NCBI GenBank assembly: GCA_019279435.1
Contig: JAAALK010000283.1
Span: forward strand, 4,278,001-4,342,000
Length of the DNA: 64,000 bases
Source: Zizania palustris
Taxonomy: Eukaryota; Streptophyta; Magnoliopsida; Poales; Poaceae
Reading direction: 5' to 3'
Part shown: one piece after another, positions 32,476-44,400 of the stretch
Layout: every line of letters starts with the position of its first letter
How positions within the stretch are numbered: position 1 is the stretch's first letter
The notes under the pieces: generated by a model
The model's input: the letters and a program-made list of their open reading frames with translations, nothing else
The model's database searches: none
Told to the model about the DNA's origin: nothing
Made by a program: the position numbers and the translations under genes

Positions 32476-34068
32476 TGAGAAACCATGTCGAAGAACATGG
32501 GTTTGTGAGAAACCATGTTGAAGAATATGGTTTTGATACTCCAGATGTGATGAGTGATTGTCAACGGAAGTCAAAGGAAGAAAAAGGAAGACCTGCCGAG
32601 TATGAGGCGCATGTGACTCAGGTACACGGGAAGCGAGTGACAGCCGGGCAGAGGAGCCGTAGAGTCGGGCTGGCCCAATCCGGGTACATGGCTAGGAGCG
32701 ACAGATGATCCACCAGTCTATTGACTGGGTTTGACTCAGGTACATGGGCGGCGAGCGATTGCCGGGCTGAGGAAGATGCGGGGTCGAGTCAGCCCAATCC
32801 GGGTACCCGGTGCGAAGACGATGGACGCTTTGTCAGTTTCGGCACAAAACTGACAACCTATGATTAATTTGTTTTTAGGGTATTAATATTTAGTTTTTAA
32901 GTTTAGAATATTTTTAGTTGAGTCAGGTGATTTTTCTTAGAATATTTTAGTATTTTTCGGAATTTATTTTAGAGGCCGTGTTAATTTACCCTAGGGGTAA
33001 ATTAGTCTTTTCATGTATTAGGAGTCGCCTATAAATAGGCCCCTATCCCCCGTGGGGATAGATGACTGTTTTTAATAGATCAATCTACAATCCACCGAAA
33101 TTTGTTTCTCTCCGGTAAGATTTTCGCCACCGGCGGCTGTAGGTTTTTTTGTGCATTGATTCAGCAACAACATCTCGCCGTGGAGTCACGCTTGCATCGG
33201 GAGCTTGGCAAAATAGCTGCATGCATACCGAGGCCGGAGTACAAGGAGAAAAGCTGGTGTTGCAGCCTGAAGCCGGCCTGGGTGGAATCCCTCCAGCCAA
33301 CAGCGCAGATGCGTCAGGCACTCGAGCGCACACAGTGCGCGGCGGCATTAAACCAACGCCGGGCGTCAGGCTAATGGCGGGCCCCACGGACACTGTCTAT
33401 CGGCTGCAGGCAATTTTGGGCCCACCGGCTCAGGAAGGAACAGCGGCACCGTGGCTACGAGAAGGCATCGGTGGACCTCTAGGAATTCCTGCACGCTGCG
33501 ACTCAGAACGATGACAAAGGTAAATTTCGAATCTCCTATTTTTAGTAGATCATTTTTTAAAGATAATCATCTATTAATTAATTAGCGGAAAATTTGTTTA
33601 GAAATTTCATGGTATTTTAATATGCCTAAATATTTTTAGTACTCGTATATTTTTATTTTAATATTCTTTAATCGGCTCGTATATAAAGCAAAATTTATTA
33701 ATAGTTGTAGTAATATTTTACTCTAGATTTACTTGAAATATTTTAGTTTTATTTCTATATTAATTTATGGGTGTTACATGCTTTATTCATTTTATTAGTA
33801 TTTTATTTTTAGACTGAAAAATAAATATCTCACGCTTTATCTAGGTCTTTTTATTTACTGTAGAATTTTTATTTTAGTTTATCTTTAATATCATTTCAAT
33901 TAAGACACCAGTCATTTTTTAGGCTAGACAACTCTGGTTCGCATAATTTGCTTTGCAAATATTATTTGTCTGTTTAATTTCGTTTGGGTGTTGGGATTAG
34001 AACATAGTTTAGTAAGAAATTTTTAGGCGCCCATTCACCCCCCTCTGGTCGCTACTTTTGGTCCTACA
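32476..34068 (+). repeat. Copia-2 LTR-B (1,593 bp, different subfamily)
   Basis: Begins TGAGAAACC after the polypurine tract, ends GGTCCTACA. The first 30 bp are duplicated in tandem (32476-32505, repeated from 32506). TATA box CCTATAAATAGG at about 33028-33039. The block 33090-33510 is unlike LTR-A and LTR-C, while the AT-rich 3' third is shared. Confidence 0.85.
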
Positions 34069-35753
34069 GTTTGATACTACAGATATGATGATTGATTGTC
34101 AATGGAAGTCAAAGAAAGAGACATGAAGACCTGCCGTGTCTGAGGCACATGTGACTCAGTTACACGGGCAGTGAGCGACAACCGGGCAGATGAGCCGCGG
34201 AGTCGGGCTGGCCCAATCCGGGTACATGGGCTAGGAGCGGCAGAGGATCCACTGGTTTGTTGACTGGGTTTGACTCAGGTACACAGGCGATGAGCGATTG
34301 CCAAGCTGAGGAAGCTGTGGGGTTGGGTCAGCCCAATCCAGGTACCCGGTGCGAAGACGGTGAACGCTTTGTTAGTTTCGGCGCAAAACTGACAACCTAT
34401 GATTATTTTGTTTTTAGGATATTAATATTTAGTTTTTAAGTCCAGAATATTTTTATTTTAGTGAGTTGTTTTTTCTAAAGATATTTTAGTAATTTTCGGA
34501 TTTTATTTTAGAGTCAGTGTAATTTACCCTAGGGGTAAATTAGTCTTTTTTCATGTATTAGGAGTCGCCTATAAATAGGCCCCTAGCCCCCTAGGGATAA
34601 GATGACTTTTTTTCTCATATCAATCTACAGTCCAATTTTTTGTTTCCGCCACACGTTTTTTTCATCTATTGATGTTTCATCGTCTCGCGGTGTTGTAAAC
34701 ATCCAACGACGTGTTTTTCCCCACGATGGCGCAGGAATCATTGCAGCGCAGCAGGCGCAGCAGCCTGCCTGCAGTGGGCGGCGGCAGCCCTGAGGCGGGC
34801 CCCACGGAGCGTAGCAAGTGCAATAGCCTGCCTGCAGCGGGCGGCAGCAACCCCGAGGCGGGCCCCACGACAGTTTTTCGCCACGCCGTGCGGCAACTCG
34901 GTTGCGCGCCAGCAGGCCTTGCCTTTTTCCATCGCGGGCCCCATGTTATCAAGCAGTGGCTGCAGTTTGTACTTCGGTCGGCGTGCAACAGCTGGCAGAA
35001 AGAAGCAGCTGGCAGCGGGCCCACGGCGCAGGCGGCTGACGCACGTCACACAACAATAGCTTTCCTACCGACATTTTTTCCAGCATTGCAGCGCACGGCT
35101 TCGCCTGAAAATCTCCACGGCAGCTCGGGAATGCGGATCGAGGAAAGCCATGGCAGACGCAAATTGCTTTTCCGCTGCAGCGGCAGACTACGCGCTACGT
35201 CATGCAGATGAGTTTTCCTAATCTCCTTTTTTCTAGTAGTTTAATTAAACAAATAGTTATCTAGTTTTAATTATCATAAAAAGAAATTTATCTCGTAGTT
35301 AATTTTTAATCTGTTAACTTTTTATTAGTTATCTCGTATTATTTATTTAAGTGTCTTTTATCTGCTCATATAAACTGAAAAATTTATTAGTCGCAGTAAT
35401 ATTTTTATTCTAGTTTTTACGTGCAATATTTTTGGCTTATTACTGAATTAATTTTTAATGATCCATGTTTTATTCATTTGATTAGTATTTTATTTCTAGA
35501 CCGAAATATAAATATTTCGAGATTTATCTAGGTGTTTTTAATTACTGCAATATTTTTATTTAGTTTATCTTTAATATCATTTCAATTAAGACACCGGTTA
35601 TTTTTAGGCTAGACAACTTTAATTACTGTAATTTACTTTGCTAATATTATTTGACTGGTTAACTTCGTCTGAGTGTTGGGATTAGGACATAGTTTAGCAA
35701 GAAATTTTTAGGCGCCCATTCACCCCCCTTTGGTCGCTACTTTAGGTTCTACA
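34069..35753 (+). repeat. Copia-2 LTR-C (third LTR, 25 bp missing at its start)
   Basis: Abuts LTR-B with no internal sequence. It starts at the base matching 26705 of LTR-A and follows LTR-A to the end, including the GC-rich block, with roughly a tenth of positions changed. TATA box at about 34568-34579. The right end is followed by the TTTGT duplication. Confidence 0.85.
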
Positions 35754-35758
35754 TTTGT

Positions 35759-36374
35759 GATATTGGTATTACTAATGCTTCTGTTAAACGAAGCCATGGC
35801 ATAGTTTGTGAGGAATGAAGCCTGGTCTGACACTTCCACATGCTTGTGGATGCATCGAGCAAGGAAACATCCACCACAAACCCCAATGACAAAGAAAGAA
35901 GGCAAGATGAGTAAGAACAAAAATATGATGTTTTGAAGTCCAAATGCAAGCAACTAGTGTATTTATAGAATGGCAATACCAATTAATGTGCCAGCTACTT
36001 ACCTCCACTAACTGCCAGAAGTAATGAGATCAAAGTAGTACTTTCACAAAATAATCTTTAGTGACAGATGGTATTGTTTCCCCGTCAGTAATGGTCATTA
36101 GTGACATAAAGTAGTTGTTGCTCGTCACTAGTAAGTAGTATTTTTAGAATTCAAGTTATGGCATAGCACAATAGACTGCACATATATATTACATACCTAA
36201 ATCAGTAGTTTTCCATATTTCAAGTTATGGCACAGATTGTAAATATATATTACATACCAAAATCAATGCAAATTGTACAAATCACCCACATATCTCAGTA
36301 TTTGAACACATGTACAACACTTGCATACGTATATATACAATTTAAACTTTACACTTTTTATCACATGTACGTCT
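35759..36374 (-). other. CACTA sequence resuming right of Copia-2: promoter-like and subterminal-type repeats
   Basis: A minus-strand TATA-like TTCTATAAATACAC lies at 35958-35972. From 36055 to 36140 there are TTTAGTGACAG, CCGTCAGTAATGG and CTCGTCACTAG motifs like the subterminal repeats at 10085-10480. The remainder to 36374 is AT-rich with no signal I recognise. Confidence 0.45.
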
Positions 36375-38740
36375 CTATTTTCTCACTTTCTTAACGTACA
36401 ATCCTTTAGAATGGTCGGAGCGCAGGTACGTATTTTGCTCATATAGTTTAACTTGTGGCATAATTGAGGTGGCGAAAGGTGATATCTCATCAAACTGATT
36501 GCACTCTTCCTCATCAACCACATTTTCAACACCCACAATATGTCTCTTTCCAGCTAGGACAACATGAAGTTTCTTATTTGTCTTATGAGGCACATAGAAA
36601 ACTTGAGTAACTTGTTTAGCGAGCACGGAAGGTTCGTCTTTATAGCCGACTTGAGTTAGATTTACACTTGTTAATCCGTACTTGTCGACCGTAATGCCTT
36701 TTGCACCATTGACCCAGTGGCATCGAAACAGAGGTACCTTGAACCCTATGTAGTCAAGTTCTCAAATCTCCTCTATCTGACCATAATATGTGCTCTTTAA
36801 ATTGTTGTTGTCATAGGCATCAATATGAACACCACTGTTCTGGTTTGTGCTCTTGCTATCTTGATCAACTATGTAGAATGTATAACCATTTATATGATAA
36901 CCTCTATATGTTGTAACAGTGTGTATAGGTCCTATTGCTAGCTGCTTGGTCGATTCGCTCACTATGGTTTTCGATCGTGCGATCCGATCCTGAAACTAGG
37001 TATTGAACCTTTTCATGTGTTTCTTTGCAATCCAAGCTTCGGTATGAGATGGGTTCTCTGCACAGAGCATGTGCTTGTGCTCAACGATATATGACGAGAC
37101 TTTGCTCGATTGTTGCAACACGAGGAAATGAGCTTGATCATATGCCTTTCGATCTGGAGTAATTGTTTGCTTGCCCAAGATCCCTTGACCTTCTAATCTA
37201 CCCTCATGGAGAGAGTGAGGCACACCAATTGGGTTATTCGAGTCTGTGTACTCGACACACCACTCTACTACCTCCTCACTAGAGTAACCTTGTGTGATGC
37301 AACCCTTAGGTGAAGAACGATTCCTGACACATCTAATGTATGAAAATATGTCTAAGAAATAATATTTCTTTAATGTGATATGAGGTCAGATGTACCATAA
37401 TATCAAAGAATGATGGAAGAAAGTACACCTCAAGAAGAGAGAGTAAATTATTGTTTTTCTCTAGTTCTTCTAGCATTGTTGGGTCGAGTACTTTCTGTCC
37501 AATTGTATTGAAGAAAAAACACATACTCATTATTGCCTCTCTTACCCCCACCGGTAACACATTTCTTATTCCGAAAGCAATCATTTGAGTCAGCGTCACA
37601 AGACAATCGTGAATCTTCATTCCACCAATCATCTTAAGCTCGTTCATGTTGACAAGTTTGCTGATATTCGATGAGTAACCTGATGGAACTTTAATGCTAT
37701 GCAAAAATTCACAAAACTCCTTCCTCTCCTTCCTAGAAAGGTTGATGCAAGATGGAGGCAAGAACTTTCCTCTATCTATTTATTGTGAATGTAGCTTCGG
37801 TCGTAAACCCATCTCCTAAAGATCCACTCTAGCATTCTCATGATCTTTTGTTTTGCCTAAAATATTTAACATTGTTCCAAGGAGACTGTCATACACGTTT
37901 TTCTCCACATGCATTGTATCGATGGAATGATGAACATCGAGATATTTCCAATATTCAAGCTCCCACAAAATTGATTGCTTGTTCCACATTCCATCACAAC
38001 TTGTGAAAGACCATTTTCTCTTATCGAGTATAACATTTGTGTCCTTTACCTCGTCATATACCTCCGTGCCTCTGAAATGCCTAGGAGGTACTCTTTTCTC
38101 TATAGAGCTATCAAGTTGTAGCTTCATTCTTCTGTATGTGTGTTTCATTGGAAGAAAACATCGATGTCACATGTACACCGTTTTCTAAGAATGGTTCAAC
38201 CATGTGCTTGATGTTTCCTCCGAGCACTGTGGGCACGATTCACCATTCTTTTTGCTTTGACCAGATAAGTTATGATGAGCAGGCAGATCATTTATTGTTA
38301 CAAACAACATGGCATGTAGCTAGAAGTACTCCAGGATGTACTTGTCCCAAACCTCAACACCTACGTGTCACAAAATTTTCAGATCATCCACCAAGGGTCT
38401 AAGGTACACGTCAATGTCATTGCCGAGTTGTTTAGGACTAGAGATCAAGATCGATAACATGATATATTTATGATTCTTACAAAGCCAAGGGGGAAGGTTG
38501 TATATATTCAATAACACGGGCCACGTGCTGTGTATACTGCTCATGTTACTAAAAGGGTTCATGCCATCGGTACTTATGGAAAATCTAATATTCTTGCAAT
38601 CATTAGCAAACCTTAGAAATGTGACGTTAATAGTTCTCCATTAAGTAGAATCTGCTGGGTGTCATATCATCGAGTCATTCTTACGACCCTCTTTATGCCA
38701 CCTCAATCATTTTGACTCGTTGGCATTTGCAAACATGCGC
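36375..38740 (-). pseudogene. CACTA TNP2-like transposase, degenerate and N-terminally truncated
   Basis: The catalytic transposase of a CACTA element, read leftward. About 38740-38563 holds RMFANANESKWLRWH-type sequence across stops. 38562-38368 holds MNPFSNMSSIHSTWPV and PPWLCKNHKYIMLSILI, 38148-37816 holds LEYWKYLDVHHSIDTMHVEK (all Transposase_21). 37761-37333 holds NELKMIGGMKIHDCLVTLTQ (DUF4218-like), 37223-36996 a linker, and 36962-36762 with 36626-36375 the DUF4216-like C-terminus (TTYRGYHINGYTFYIVDQDS). At least five stops or frame changes lie between the pieces. The N-terminal zinc-finger part expected upstream of 38740 is absent. Confidence 0.85.
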
Positions 38741-38981
38741 TTTAGATGAGGGATTATAGAGAAATACCATATCACCTTCCCCAGAACTTTCCTTATATTA
38801 CACCTATAGTCCAATTCATCATCATTTTTTCTATGGAAAATTACTCACGTGCCATTAGAATTTTCAAATATTGTCTACATGTCTCTGTCAGTGACTGTGG
38901 CGGCCCCCAATATGTCAGTGATAAATCGATGGCATCTTAGCAAACTTAGAAACCAAGTTGAGATGTGCCTTGGTTTCAGTG
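38741..38981. other. CACTA remnant upstream of TNP2, with small hairpin
   Basis: GTCAGTGACTGTGGCGGCCC and GTCAGTGATAAA (about 38888-38925) look like decayed subterminal repeats. GAAACCAAG ... CTTGGTTTC (38949-38977) is a perfect 9-bp inverted repeat. No gene. Confidence 0.4.
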
Positions 38982-40459
38982 TGTGATGAGTGATTGACAT
39001 ATTTTCTTCTGAGCGAAGGGGTCCATCCGAATGGGTTCGGAGGTGCGTAGATCATAGGGCTAGGTGTTTGCTGGCTACACATGTTCGCAGCGAAGTATAT
39101 CTATCGGAGGGGTCCGGTAATATACAGTTCAGAGGTTGTATCTAAGGGGTCGGTACTTTGGGCAGTACACCGGTGTGTGTACCAGAGGGTGTTATACCCG
39201 AAGAAGTCTCCGAGGTATCGGATACACTTGTTTGCTTGTCTTTGCTGTGCAGGTGACTTCGGAGGCAACTGGACGTTCAGCACAGAAGGTGAACTGGGTC
39301 AAGCAGGGAGCTTGGCGCCAGTCAAGCGGGGAGCTTGGTCACAAAGGCTGTGTGATGTCAAGATCGGGCCTCGGGTCGAGGTGCACTAGTCTATGTAGGA
39401 AGTGCAGAGGGGGACTTCGAAGGGGGACTCCGAAGGAGTAACTTGGAAGGCTGGCGGACTAAGTCCTTAGGAATGAAGCAAGGCTCCCAAGTGTGCTCCA
39501 GACAGAGACATTTGGAAGGACACCTAACGAAGGACTTAAAAGTTGAGGTGAATCGAAGGCATGGTCCGGATAAGGCTCTTCGTAGAGTGTGCTCAGGGCT
39601 GAGACACTACGAAGGGGTGCTTATGGAAATGCTTCATGCGGAGGCCTTGGACGAAGGAGGAACTTCAAAAGGTGGTGGACAAAACCCTTCGTAAGAAGGT
39701 ACTTCAAAGGTGGGGCATCGAAGTCAGGATGACTTGACGTGCTTCGGCATGCATGGCTTCGGTACATGGACGGGCAGAGTTCGACCTTAGAGTAGTTGCG
39801 AAGTCATGGTGGTCCACTCCGGAGGTGATGGTACAAAGATTCGAGGGCTTTGATGGCTTCGGCTTAAAACCATCATTGTATCGAAGACATACTTTGGAAG
39901 GAGCGAAGGCCTACGGGTTTGAAGCCTAGTACCAAAGCCACTACAGCACTTCGTGTGCGAAGGGGGCTCCGAAGATTCCAGTCTGCAAAGCTAACACTAA
40001 AAGTATCTTCCAATAAAGTAGACTACCATCTGTACCCTCATGACTGTCAGAGGTAGTAAAGTTGTAAACCCTAGGGGTATAGTAGTCTATTCGCAGGTCA
40101 GAGTAGTGCCTATAAAAGGAGAGGTCGACTGAGGTCTAGGGCAACACTGTGCACTTCACTTTTAGAATCTCCTGTACTCACTGTAGCTTTGGCACAACCG
40201 CCATGAGTAGTATTTTGAATCTGTGAGTTTTGTGTTCCTTGTTCTTGCAATGAAATTTCTATTCTATTTTCAATGATTGCATGAACTTGTATCTGTGTTG
40301 CTCGCACTTCTTGTGTCTTGTTTTTCTATAGTGCATTTTACTCTGTACGAACCCTGTTTTCTACTTTGTGTTCGTCATGAAGATGTGCTCTGTCTCTCGT
40401 TCTTGCGTTTTATGGGAGTGACTTTGTACATGTTCGCTCTGTGTATGTTGGAGTCTAGT
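38982..40459 (+). repeat. LTR-like segment of an unidentified retrotransposon
   Basis: Begins TGTGATGAGTGATTG. It is rich in CGAAG/CTTCGG, has a TATA box CCTATAAAAGG at about 40111, then a polyadenylation- and U5-like AT-rich tail, and is cut by the Tat-B LTR at 40460. It looks like an LTR, but no primer binding site, second copy or target duplication is visible. The ORFs within it read across repetitive CGAAG sequence and are not supported. Confidence 0.45.
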
Positions 40460-40981
40460 TGTTGGCATAAAAGATTACGCTAATATGTTTAGGAAACTAA
40501 GTGTCTGACAAACAAATTGTTTGTTTAAGTAAACTTTTTCAAGCCTCCGAGATGGATAATAGCTTGAGATAGTTCGAAGTGTGTATTGAATATCTGAGTA
40601 TTCGATAACCTTTACAAAGTGAAGAGGGGTATTTATAGATCGAATACATGGGAAAAGAATTCTTTACCCTCTAATTACAACCGACTAAGAAGATACTGTT
40701 TAATATTCTTCATAGGGGTAAAAGAGTAAACGACTAGTCTAATTAGTGAGAAGATAAATATTTTGTCCTTGCTGGCAACTCCCCTTCGGGTGAAGAGGCT
40801 TCAAGAGGCTCCATTGTGCCGAAGCCTTGACGGAGGTCTCCGCTATTTAGTGCTCCGAATCTAACGGGGCCTTGTTGCTTTTAGGACCTTTGGAGATCAA
40901 AGTTCTTGACTTCGTTTCTTCTGCTTGTGCCGACATGAAAATGTCCTTAGCTTCTGGAGAATGAAATATTTTCCCCCAATA
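40460..40981 (-). repeat. Tat-B 3' LTR (522 bp)
   Basis: Reverse complement of the Tat LTR. The plus strand starts TGTTGGCATAAAAG and ends CCCCCAATA, where the usual ...CAACA end is mutated. A plus-strand CTATAAATACCCC complement lies near 40628-40640. The sequence GTAGCCCCTCGAATAC that follows is the polypurine side. Confidence 0.85.
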
Positions 40982-41495
40982 GTAGCCCCTCGAATACTTC
41001 TTTCTGAATTGTCTATGAAATGAAGAGGGCGGTATACGCAAGAAATAATTTCATGCTTAGAATTTAGAGAGGAACTTGAAAAACTTTACCATTCTTAGAA
41101 ACATTTGGAAATTGAGGGTCTTCGGACCAACTTAGTGCGGAGATATTCACTGAAATGGCTTCAGAGATGGATCTTTGGCAAATCCAATGTAGCCGTTAGT
41201 CTTTCAAGATGTTAGACTTTAGAGCCGTTAGACTCAGAAATAGAGTCGTTACTCCTTGAAGTGGCCAACGGTCGTTTCATCTCCGTAGGCTGTGAATACT
41301 CATGAAACGTCTCTACAAATTATGACGGTATCAAGGACGTAACAGGGCAACAAAATGGCGCACCGTAACGTACATTAAAAGGAATCCATGATATAAATAA
41401 GAAAGTAAAGGTAAATTTCGGATACTTTACCGACTGCTTTCACATTTCACCTTCCTTCTTCCCGAGCTCATCTTCTCAAACTCTCCTTTCCTCCA
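40982..41495 (+). promoter_or_regulatory. Tat-B antisense promoter region
   Basis: AGCCGTTAG motifs near 41190 and 41223 and a TATA-like GATATAAATAAG at about 41391-41402, roughly 100 bp before the antisense ATG at 41496. Confidence 0.55.
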
Positions 41496-44400
41496 ATGGC
41501 GAATACAAGTCACAAAGCTCCCGCCCCTACTTCATCCTTGGCCCGGTAGCAAGGGATGGCGGCGGCAGTGGCGGTGGGGCCTTCAGATAACCCTCGTCCA
41601 GCCGACGCCCACGACTTCCGTCCAGCGTCTGCCAAGTATACAGATCAATCGTATAGCTTAGGGGTGTCGTCATGCTCGAAGAAGTCGATTGTTGTGGCAA
41701 TCATCGGGAAGATGGGACCCGGAGTCAAGGTGCGTCAGCCTGGGGGTGAAGTGATCCCGGCACCATGCGCCGGAGTGGTGGTGGTGCTCAAGGCATTCTT
41801 CGAAGCTGGATTGAGACTTCCGGCAGTGGATTTCCTCTCTGAGGTATTGAGGTTGTTCCATGTCACCTTGCCCCAACTCTCTCCAAATGCAATTGCTTGT
41901 CTGGCCATCTTCGAATGGGCGATGCGGGCCGAAGGATGCGTTGGGAGAGCAGAGATCTTCGCGGCTCTTCATAAAGATTCGTGCCAGCCGAAGACCTTCA
42001 CTAGAGCTGGAGGGGAGAATATGGTGATCACCTTCGGAAGCATCAACTTCCATATCCACAACGAGTTCTAGGACCGATTCCCAGTGAAGGCCATCAATGA
42101 CAGATGGTATTCAAACTAGATCCTTTGTTGGTTCTATGCCGAGCTGGGGACGGACTACGCCTTGGCCAGTCCCTTGGAGGACATCTTTTACCGGAGGGAG
42201 GTGGAGGTCCAACCGGACCCAATCCAGCTTCAAGTCCGCTTCGGGTTGTTGCACTCTGAGTCGTCACATGAGCATGCGTGACTTGGCAGAGGAGTTCATT
42301 GGACTCCGGATCTCTCCTCTAATGGCTGCTTGGCTGATGAACTTTGAGGAAAACTCGGAGGGGGGACTTCGGGAGATCCATTCAAGCTCCATAGGTAATC
42401 TTCTCATATATCCTATATCAAAGTGTTTTGCATACAATATCGATTTACAGAAATGACATAATCAAAATGATATCTTATCTTTCAGCTCTGCGTGTGACCT
42501 TTACTCTAGAACAAATCATTCGAGCTATGGAGAAGGTTCTTGGAGCCCCTACGCCCATTGAGAAGGAGCGGAGGGTTAAGTTGGTCGGGACTTGGGAACA
42601 GTTCAACCGAGTATAGAGTGTGCTTGGAGTTGAACCCCCAACTCTTCTAGACTGGTCCACCATGGACCAGGATCTGAAGAAAAAGCAGGCGGAGGCGGGG
42701 TCTTCAGGATTGGTGAAGACGCCTGCCAAGAATGTGTTCCAGAATCTCAAGGCCCTCACTCCTTCAAAATCTCCTGTCTCATCGCCGGAACAATCTGAAG
42801 ATGAAGAGGATGTAGACATGGCGATGGTGGAGGAGTTTGAGGACCTTCTTACTTGGGACGAAGAGTCTCAGATGGGAGCCAAAGTCTCCATTCGAGATGG
42901 CGCGGTGGCGGTGCTGAGGGTCGAAGATAACCCTGAGAAGGCGGAGATAGCAAACATCCCATCTAGCCAGGAGGATACTCCTGCTATGGAGGAAGGCGAA
43001 GTCAAGACTGTGAAACCCAAGTCTTGGCTCTGGACGAAGTGATAGCTATAGTGGTCGAAGATATCTCTGTAGCCATTCCTTCGGATCAAAGTATAGAGTC
43101 AGAAGAGGAATTCGGTCAGATGTTCGAGCCCCCGAGCAGTCCATTGCTCGTCCGGCAACAAGATGCCGGAGGTAAGCCTCAGTTGAATACCTTTTCTTCT
43201 TTTTTGTGTCCTACAAAATCTAAGCAATATCATATACCTTTGGTTTTTACAGGATTAGCTCCGGTGGAGGTGGCTTCTATTGCAGAGGTGGTCCCGGAAC
43301 CTGCGGCAACTTTGGTGCTGTCACCGGCTATGGAGCAAGAGGTGGCTTCAATTTCAAAGGTAGCTCTGAAGGAGGTGGCAGGCCCTGGAAAGGGAAAAGG
43401 TAAAAGTTGGCCCGTGCCTGCTCCTATTCTAGGGTGGACTCTATCGGAGTCTACAGATGGAGGCCAATCCATGGAGGCCTCTAAGGGTGCTTCATTACGC
43501 TCCAGTCCTTCTCCTAGCGATGATGATTTGAGTACCTTGTCAAGGCTCCCTCTCCTGGACCCCTTCCTTGAATGGAGGACAGGGCTTCAGACTTTTCTAG
43601 AGGCTCTGGCTCGAGCTAGTCGCAAGGCCAGGGAGACTGACATGGTCTCCATCCTTGGAGAGGCTGAAGGCTCAGAGCTTGATGCTTCTCTCGAACGGGT
43701 GGCTTACCAGGTACGAAGCACCTGCAAAAATTAGTTTAATCTAAACATGAACATATAATTTACTTACATTGATCTTCTTTTCCTTTACAACACGTCATTC
43801 TAGCTCGAGCTACGGCTGTATCGAACGAGCAAGAATGCAACCGGCTCAAAGAGAAGGTGACATCTCTTCAAGGGAGTCTTACCGACTCTGAGAACCGAGC
43901 TTTAAGCTTGGAAGAGATTGTTTCAGTAGAGTGGAGCACTAAAGCCAGGCTGGAGGCTGTGAAGGAGGAGCTTGAGGATGAGCGGGTTGTACTCCGAGCT
44001 CAAGTGGAAAGGCTCGAAGAGGAGCAGGCAGCTTCGGGAGCTGAACTTGTCAAGCTCCAAGAAGAGCAGCAAGGTTTGGCTGAGGAGGTGAAGAAGTTGC
44101 TCAGACAGAAGACTGTCCTAATGATGGAGACAGCCAAGCACTCCTCTTTAATCTGCGAGCTGACTAAATCAAATAAGGCATTGGCCGTAGAAAAGATAAA
44201 GTGTGAGAATGCGGCCTCTGAGACCATGGACACCCTCCGGGGTATTCTGGAATACTTTGGTACTTCCTGCGCCTCCTCGTCATCCGCTAATGACTCTTTG
44301 TTGTGAAAGATGAAGATGATCCAAGCTACAGCAAAGACAATGAAGACTACGGGTACTCATTACAGAGAGATCTCCGATGAAGTAGCCACTCTCGGAGTGC

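Larger units (their letters stand above)
26680..35753 (+). mobile_element. Copia-2: pol-deleted SIRE/Maximus-like element with three LTRs
   Basis: Perfect 5-bp duplication TTTGT on both sides (26675-26679 and 35754-35758) encloses LTR-A, PBS, degenerate gag, a 3' noncoding region, LTR-B, and then directly a third LTR (LTR-C) lacking its first 25 bp. LTR-A and LTR-C are of one subfamily; LTR-B differs in the middle. PR-IN-RT-RH are absent: gag-end sequence joins pol-end sequence near 31080. It is related to Copia-1 but lies in the opposite orientation. Confidence 0.88.

Noticed and set aside
35720..35953. Minus-strand 77-codon ORF with a hydrophobic N-terminus (IIFLFLLILPSFFVIGVCGG), TATA-like box just upstream
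   Set aside because: The ATG lies only about 10 bp from the TATA-like box, so it would precede the transcript start. The ORF ends inside the Copia-2 LTR and no family is recognisable. Treated as CACTA noncoding DNA.
39081..39694. ORFs of 83-102 codons in 39.0-39.7 kb
   Set aside because: They read through CGAAG/CTTCGG-rich LTR-like sequence on overlapping frames. No family, no start context, no conservation.
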